From an uncultured Sphingomonadales bacterium (lineage in GTDB: Bacteria > Pseudomonadota > Alphaproteobacteria > Sphingomonadales > Sphingomonadaceae): DNA of 64,000 nucleotides. The notes beneath the pieces are model-generated. The model searched no databases and was not told where the DNA came from. It saw only the letters and a list, made by a program, of their open reading frames with translations. The DNA is taken from the NCBI GenBank assembly GCA_937898525.1, contig CALCBC010000009.1, positions 37,749 through 101,748 on the forward strand, given 5' to 3'. A program made the translations under genes and the position numbers. Shown piece by piece: positions 61,292 to 64,000 of the stretch (positions are counted from its first letter, which is position 1; each line of letters begins with the position of its first letter).

Positions 61292-63085
61292 ATGAGTTTG
61301 ACCCGCAACCTGCTGGCCTCGCTGGCGGTGTTCGCCAGTGCCGGACTGACCTCGCCCGCCCTGGCCCAGGCTCCCGGCGAGGACAGCGCCGTGCGCGTCT
61401 ACGAATGCGACCGCGCGTGCCTGATCGGCCACCTGCGCGATCACATGAAGGCGCTCGCCGCGCGCGATCCGTCGCAGGTGCGGCTCGCGCCGAACGTCCG
61501 CTTCACCGAGAACAACGTGTTCATCCCGGTCGGCGAGGGGCTGTGGGGCACGGTCGACAAGGTCGACGCCACCGGCCTCGAGGCCGCCGACCCCTCGACC
61601 GGCAACGCCGCCTGGTTCGGCTCGGTGGTCGAGAACGGCCGCCCGGCGATCTACGCCGTGCGCATCCATGTGAAGGATGGCGCGATCGACGAGATCGAGA
61701 GCGTGGTCCACCGCCGCACCGCGCTGCCCGCGCCGTTCGGCGACGTCACGAAGATGGTCCACGACCCCGAGTTCGAGGAGATACTCCCGCCCGAAAGTCG
61801 TCGCCCGCGCGAACGCATGCTGTCGGTCGCCGACGGCTACTTCAGCACGGTCGAGCTCAACGACGGCCAGGTGCTGACCGAGTTCACCGACGACTGCGCC
61901 CGGCTCGAGAACGGCATCTCGACCACTGCCCCGACGCCCGGCGCCACCGGCGGCAACGCGGCCTCGATCGCCTCGGGCTGCCGCGAGCAGTTCGAGCTCG
62001 GCATCTACCGCATCAACAAGCGCGTCCGCCGCGACTTCTTCATCATCGACGAGGAGCGCGGGGTCGCGGTCGGGCGCGGGTTCTTCGACCACGCCAACGA
62101 GTGGGACCGCTATCTGCTGACCGACGGGCGCGAGATGCGCACCGCGCTCAAGTGGCCCAACTCGATCACGCTGCTCGAGGCGTTCCGCATCCGCGACGGC
62201 AAGATCTCGCGCATCGAGGCGGTGTTCACCTACGTGCCGTACTTCATGCACAACCCGTTCTGGGGCCCGCCGTCCGAACCGCCCGCCGACGCGCCCGACC
62301 CGGCCGCGTGCGACGCGGCCTGCGTCGAGGCCAACACCCGCGCGGTCATGGCGGCCTATCCGGTGCGCGGCCAGTGGGCTTCGCTGCCGTGGGCCGACAA
62401 GGTCGGCTACGCCGAGAACAGCGTCGGCATCCGCGTCAACGAGGGCATCTGGCAGGGCGTCACCGCGGTCGACGCAAAGCCGCTGGTCATCGCCGACGCG
62501 ACGACCGGCAAGGGCGTCTGGATCGGCCGCATGGAAGAGCATGGCCAGCCGGCCTGGGCGGCGATCACGGTGACCAGCAACGGCCCGAAGATCGCCGACA
62601 TCGACGCGCTGATCCGCCGCAAGGAATACGGCCCACCCTACGTCGAGCCCACGGCAGCGCCGACTTATGCCGTGGTCCCCGAACGCCGCCGCACTCCGCG
62701 CGCCGACATGATCGCCGGCGCCGACGCCTTCTATGCGGCGATGAACGCGCACGACGGCCAGGCTCCCGGCAACCTGGCGCGCAACTGTACCTGGTGGGTC
62801 AACGGGCAGAATGTCGGCCCCTGCGCCCCGCCGTTCACCGGCCAGCAGCTCGCCCGCATCAAGCAGGTCCGCGACCGCGAAGTGCTCGCGGTCGACGAGG
62901 CCCGCGGCCTGATCGTCTACCGCACCTTCGAGGACCTGCCTGGGACCGCCGGCGGCGAAGGCGCCTATCCGCTGACCTACCAGGTGGTCGAGCTGTTCCG
63001 CTTCGTCGACGGCAAGATCGAACAGGTCCAGGCGTTCACCTCGGAGCTGCCCTACGGCATGAAGCCGCACGACGCCGTCGACTAG
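61292..63085 (+). CDS. Secreted four-domain NTF2-like protein (internal duplication, DUF8021-like)
   Basis: An exported protein of 597 residues without a recognised function. After a signal peptide (about 1-26) it shows two copies of a two-part unit. Unit 1A (about 35-145, CDRACLIGHLRDHMKAL, RFTENNVFIPVGEGLWG) matches unit 2A (about 330-450, CDAACVEANTRAVM, GYAENSVGIRVNEGIWQG). Unit 1B (about 165-320, MLSVADGYFSTVELNDGQ, FFIIDEERGVAVGRG, EAFRIRDGKISRIEAVFTY) matches unit 2B (about 470-597, MIAGADAFYAAMNAHDGQ, VLAVDEARGLIVYRT, ELFRFVDGKIEQVQAFTS). A units resemble DUF8021 domains, B units SnoaL-like domains. The ATG at 61292 has GGGGAGAG seven bases upstream. It follows PQQ dehydrogenase 2, as the simpler NTF2-like protein follows copy 1. 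Confidence 0.85.
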   Translation: MSLTRNLLASLAVFASAGLTSPALAQAPGEDSAVRVYECDRACLIGHLRDHMKALAARDPSQVRLAPNVRFTENNVFIPVGEGLWGTVDKVDATGLEAADPSTGNAAWFGSVVENGRPAIYAVRIHVKDGAIDEIESVVHRRTALPAPFGDVTKMVHDPEFEEILPPESRRPRERMLSVADGYFSTVELNDGQVLTEFTDDCARLENGISTTAPTPGATGGNAASIASGCREQFELGIYRINKRVRRDFFIIDEERGVAVGRGFFDHANEWDRYLLTDGREMRTALKWPNSITLLEAFRIRDGKISRIEAVFTYVPYFMHNPFWGPPSEPPADAPDPAACDAACVEANTRAVMAAYPVRGQWASLPWADKVGYAENSVGIRVNEGIWQGVTAVDAKPLVIADATTGKGVWIGRMEEHGQPAWAAITVTSNGPKIADIDALIRRKEYGPPYVEPTAAPTYAVVPERRRTPRADMIAGADAFYAAMNAHDGQAPGNLARNCTWWVNGQNVGPCAPPFTGQQLARIKQVRDREVLAVDEARGLIVYRTFEDLPGTAGGEGAYPLTYQVVELFRFVDGKIEQVQAFTSELPYGMKPHDAVD

Positions 63086-63089
63086 GGTT

Positions 63090-63221
63090 CCTCCACCACC
63101 CCGCTGCGCGGGGGCGGTCCCCATTGCCTCGCAATGGAGAGGAGTCTTTGAGGGTCCGGATCCTCCCTGTTCCGCGAAGCGGAATGGGAAGGGGGACCAT
63201 CCGCGTAGCGGATGGTGGAGG
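63090..63221. repeat. 132-bp repeat element with 9-bp terminal inverted repeats
   Basis: CCTCCACCA (63090-63098) and TGGTGGAGG (63213-63221) bound a block of nested palindromes: CCCCGCTGCGCGGGG, CCATTGCCTCGCAATGG, TTCCGCGAAGCGGAA and CCATCCGCGTAGCGGATGG. No open reading frame of note lies inside. The design is MITE-like, that is, a small non-autonomous mobile element. It sits in the 221-base gap after the four-domain gene. Confidence 0.7.
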
Positions 63222-63244
63222 GGTTTCGCCCCCGCTTGCCCCGA

Positions 63245-63258
63245 CGATACCGCTACCA
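63245..63258. promoter_or_regulatory. LacI-type operator near GATACCGCTACCA
   Basis: GATACCGCTACCA (63246-63258) shares the TACCGCTA core and outer bases with the site in front of GH67/GH3 at 36294. It lies 48 bases before the next start codon, the same distance as the operator before the GH43 lipoprotein, which suggests that the downstream secreted protein belongs to the xylan regulon. Confidence 0.5.
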
Positions 63259-63306
63259 TAAATTCGCCCCGATCCCGCGAAGACGGGACACTCGGGGGAG
63301 ACCGAC

Positions 63307-63831
63307 ATGAAACGGTTCGCATTCGCACTGGGCGGCGCGTTCGCCGCCCTGCTGCTCGCGTCGGCCGCGGCGCAGGATCTCGACATCATCAACGACCCCG
63401 CTGCGCCGCAGGTCAACGGCGCCTCGGGCCGGCTGCGCGACGATCCCGGTGTGCAGGGCGGCAAGGCGCTGCGGGTCACCGTGCGCTCGAAAGGCGCCAA
63501 CCCGTGGGACGCCGCGGTCGAGAGCGCGATCACCCAGCCGGTCAAGGCCGGCGACGAGCTGCTGCTCGCGTTCTGGGCCCGGCTCGAGAAGGTCGAGGGT
63601 GGGGCGACCACGACCACGCTGCCGTTCAGCGGGATCCAGCTCGCCTCCGCGCCCTACACCACGCTGCTCTCGGCCCCGGCCGAGGTCGGCCCCGAGTGGA
63701 AGCTCCACGAGGTCCGCGGCCGGGCGGACGCCGACCACGCGGCAGGCGCGCTCAAGGTCGCGATCCACCTCGCCACCGCGGCGCAGACGGTCGAGTTCGG
63801 GCCGATCTTCGTGGTCAACCTCGGCCAGTAG
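63307..63831 (+). CDS. Secreted carbohydrate-binding-module-like beta-sandwich protein
   Basis: A 174-residue exported protein: signal peptide about 1-22, then a single beta-sandwich with the pattern of CBM4/9-type modules (GGKALRVTVRSKGANPWDAA, AGDELLLAFWARLE, EWKLHEVRGRADAD, AAQTVEFGPIFVVN). In xylanases such modules are joined to a GH10 catalytic domain; here the module stands alone. It could bind xylan at the cell surface or periplasm, an inference from fold pattern and the operator upstream. No enzyme active-site motif is visible. The last codons are part of a 41-base tandem duplication. Confidence 0.75.
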   Translation: MKRFAFALGGAFAALLLASAAAQDLDIINDPAAPQVNGASGRLRDDPGVQGGKALRVTVRSKGANPWDAAVESAITQPVKAGDELLLAFWARLEKVEGGATTTTLPFSGIQLASAPYTTLLSAPAEVGPEWKLHEVRGRADADHAAGALKVAIHLATAAQTVEFGPIFVVNLGQ

Positions 63832-63966
63832 CAATCCCGCTCCCGCTTGCGGGAGGGGTTAGGGGCCAGTAGCAATCCCCCTCCCGCTTGCGGGAGGGGT
63901 TAGGGGTGGGCCAGTGAATCTCTTGCGCAAGTGGCCCACCCCCGGCCCCTCCCGCAAGCGGGAGGG
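63825..63966. repeat. 41-base tandem duplication plus inverted repeat modules
   Basis: Two 41-base units run from 63825 and 63866. Each starts CCAGTAGCAATCCC and contains the hairpin CTCCCGCTTGCGGGAG, followed by GGTTAGGGG. The first unit begins inside the preceding gene and includes its stop codon. An inverted module (CCCCTCCCGC, GCGGGAGGGG) ends the block near 63966. It fills the 147-base gap before the last gene. Confidence 0.75.
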
Positions 63967-63978
63967 GAGATCGCCGGC

Positions 63979-64000
63979 TTAGAACCCCACCTCCACCGCC
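63979..64000 (-). CDS. C-terminal end of a leftward gene, possibly an outer-membrane barrel (partial)
   Basis: On the minus strand the last bases read Ala-Val-Glu-Val-Gly-Phe-stop, with TAA at 63981-63979. Ending in a valine-rich strand with terminal Phe is typical of outer-membrane beta-barrels such as TonB receptors. Only six codons are visible, so this is a guess based on the terminus. Confidence 0.35.

Noticed and set aside
63090..63966. CRISPR array among the repeats at the right edge
   Set aside because: The repeats are palindromic modules of differing length with no regular spacers, and there are no cas genes.

Overview
The window reads as chromosomal DNA of a high-G+C alphaproteobacterium, most likely a member of the Sphingomonadales. 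The grounds are the NepR-EcfG general stress response pair, a split glycine decarboxylase (gcvPA/gcvPB), a ManD very like the Novosphingobium enzyme, a Caulobacter-type oxidative xylose pathway, TonB-dependent transport and PQQ dehydrogenases. I saw no tRNA, rRNA, CRISPR array, phage gene or transposase. The taxon is an inference; no homology search was run.

Left part (1-14.4 kb), housekeeping and stress. A MacB-type ABC permease is followed by a leftward unit, nepR-ecfG-AI-2E transporter, and a divergent CHASE/HWE sensor kinase. Between them lies a palindromic EcfG-type promoter that fits the consensus on both strands. Next come molybdate uptake (modABC), a hupE-like gene paired with a metallo-beta-lactamase-fold hydrolase, and a glycine cleavage operon (gcvT-gcvH-gcvPA-gcvPB) behind a tandem glycine riboswitch. 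gcvPB carries an in-frame palindromic repeat element inside its coding sequence.

Centre (14.4-44.7 kb), a glucuronoxylan utilisation island. It holds a feruloyl-esterase-like CE1 enzyme, two GH3 and two GH43 glycosidases, a GH67 alpha-glucuronidase, two LacI regulators and one GntR/FCD regulator. It encodes both routes for D-xylose: isomerase plus xylulokinase (xylA, xylB), and a complete oxidative Weimberg route (xylose dehydrogenase, XylC lactonase, XylD dehydratase, XylX dehydratase, 2-oxoglutarate semialdehyde dehydrogenase). Glucuronate released by GH67 is handled by uxaC, uxuB, manD and kdgK, with an ExuT-like carrier. LacI-type operators with related cores lie in front of several of these genes, and one lies at 63.2 kb in front of a secreted beta-sandwich protein. 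The operon that starts with GH3 ends in a frameshifted pseudogene.

Right part (44.8-64 kb), an exported oxidation locus. A Tat-exported carotenoid/lignostilbene-type oxygenase, a polysaccharide deacetylase-like protein, a PQQ alcohol dehydrogenase with a fused cytochrome c, and a secreted NTF2-like protein form one tightly overlapping operon. A second set (AraC regulator, TonB receptor, second PQQ dehydrogenase, and a secreted protein built from two copies of a two-part NTF2-like unit) lies downstream. Between the sets are an orphan MASE1-PAS histidine kinase, an EF-G paralogue lacking the usual catalytic histidine, and an SMP-30 lipoprotein. The substrate of this locus is unknown; it is the best candidate here for an undescribed system.

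Small palindromic repeats are scattered between genes, mostly where transcription converges: GC-rich hairpins, a GAGGGACAG-type REP pair, and a 132-bp element with 9-bp terminal inverted repeats.
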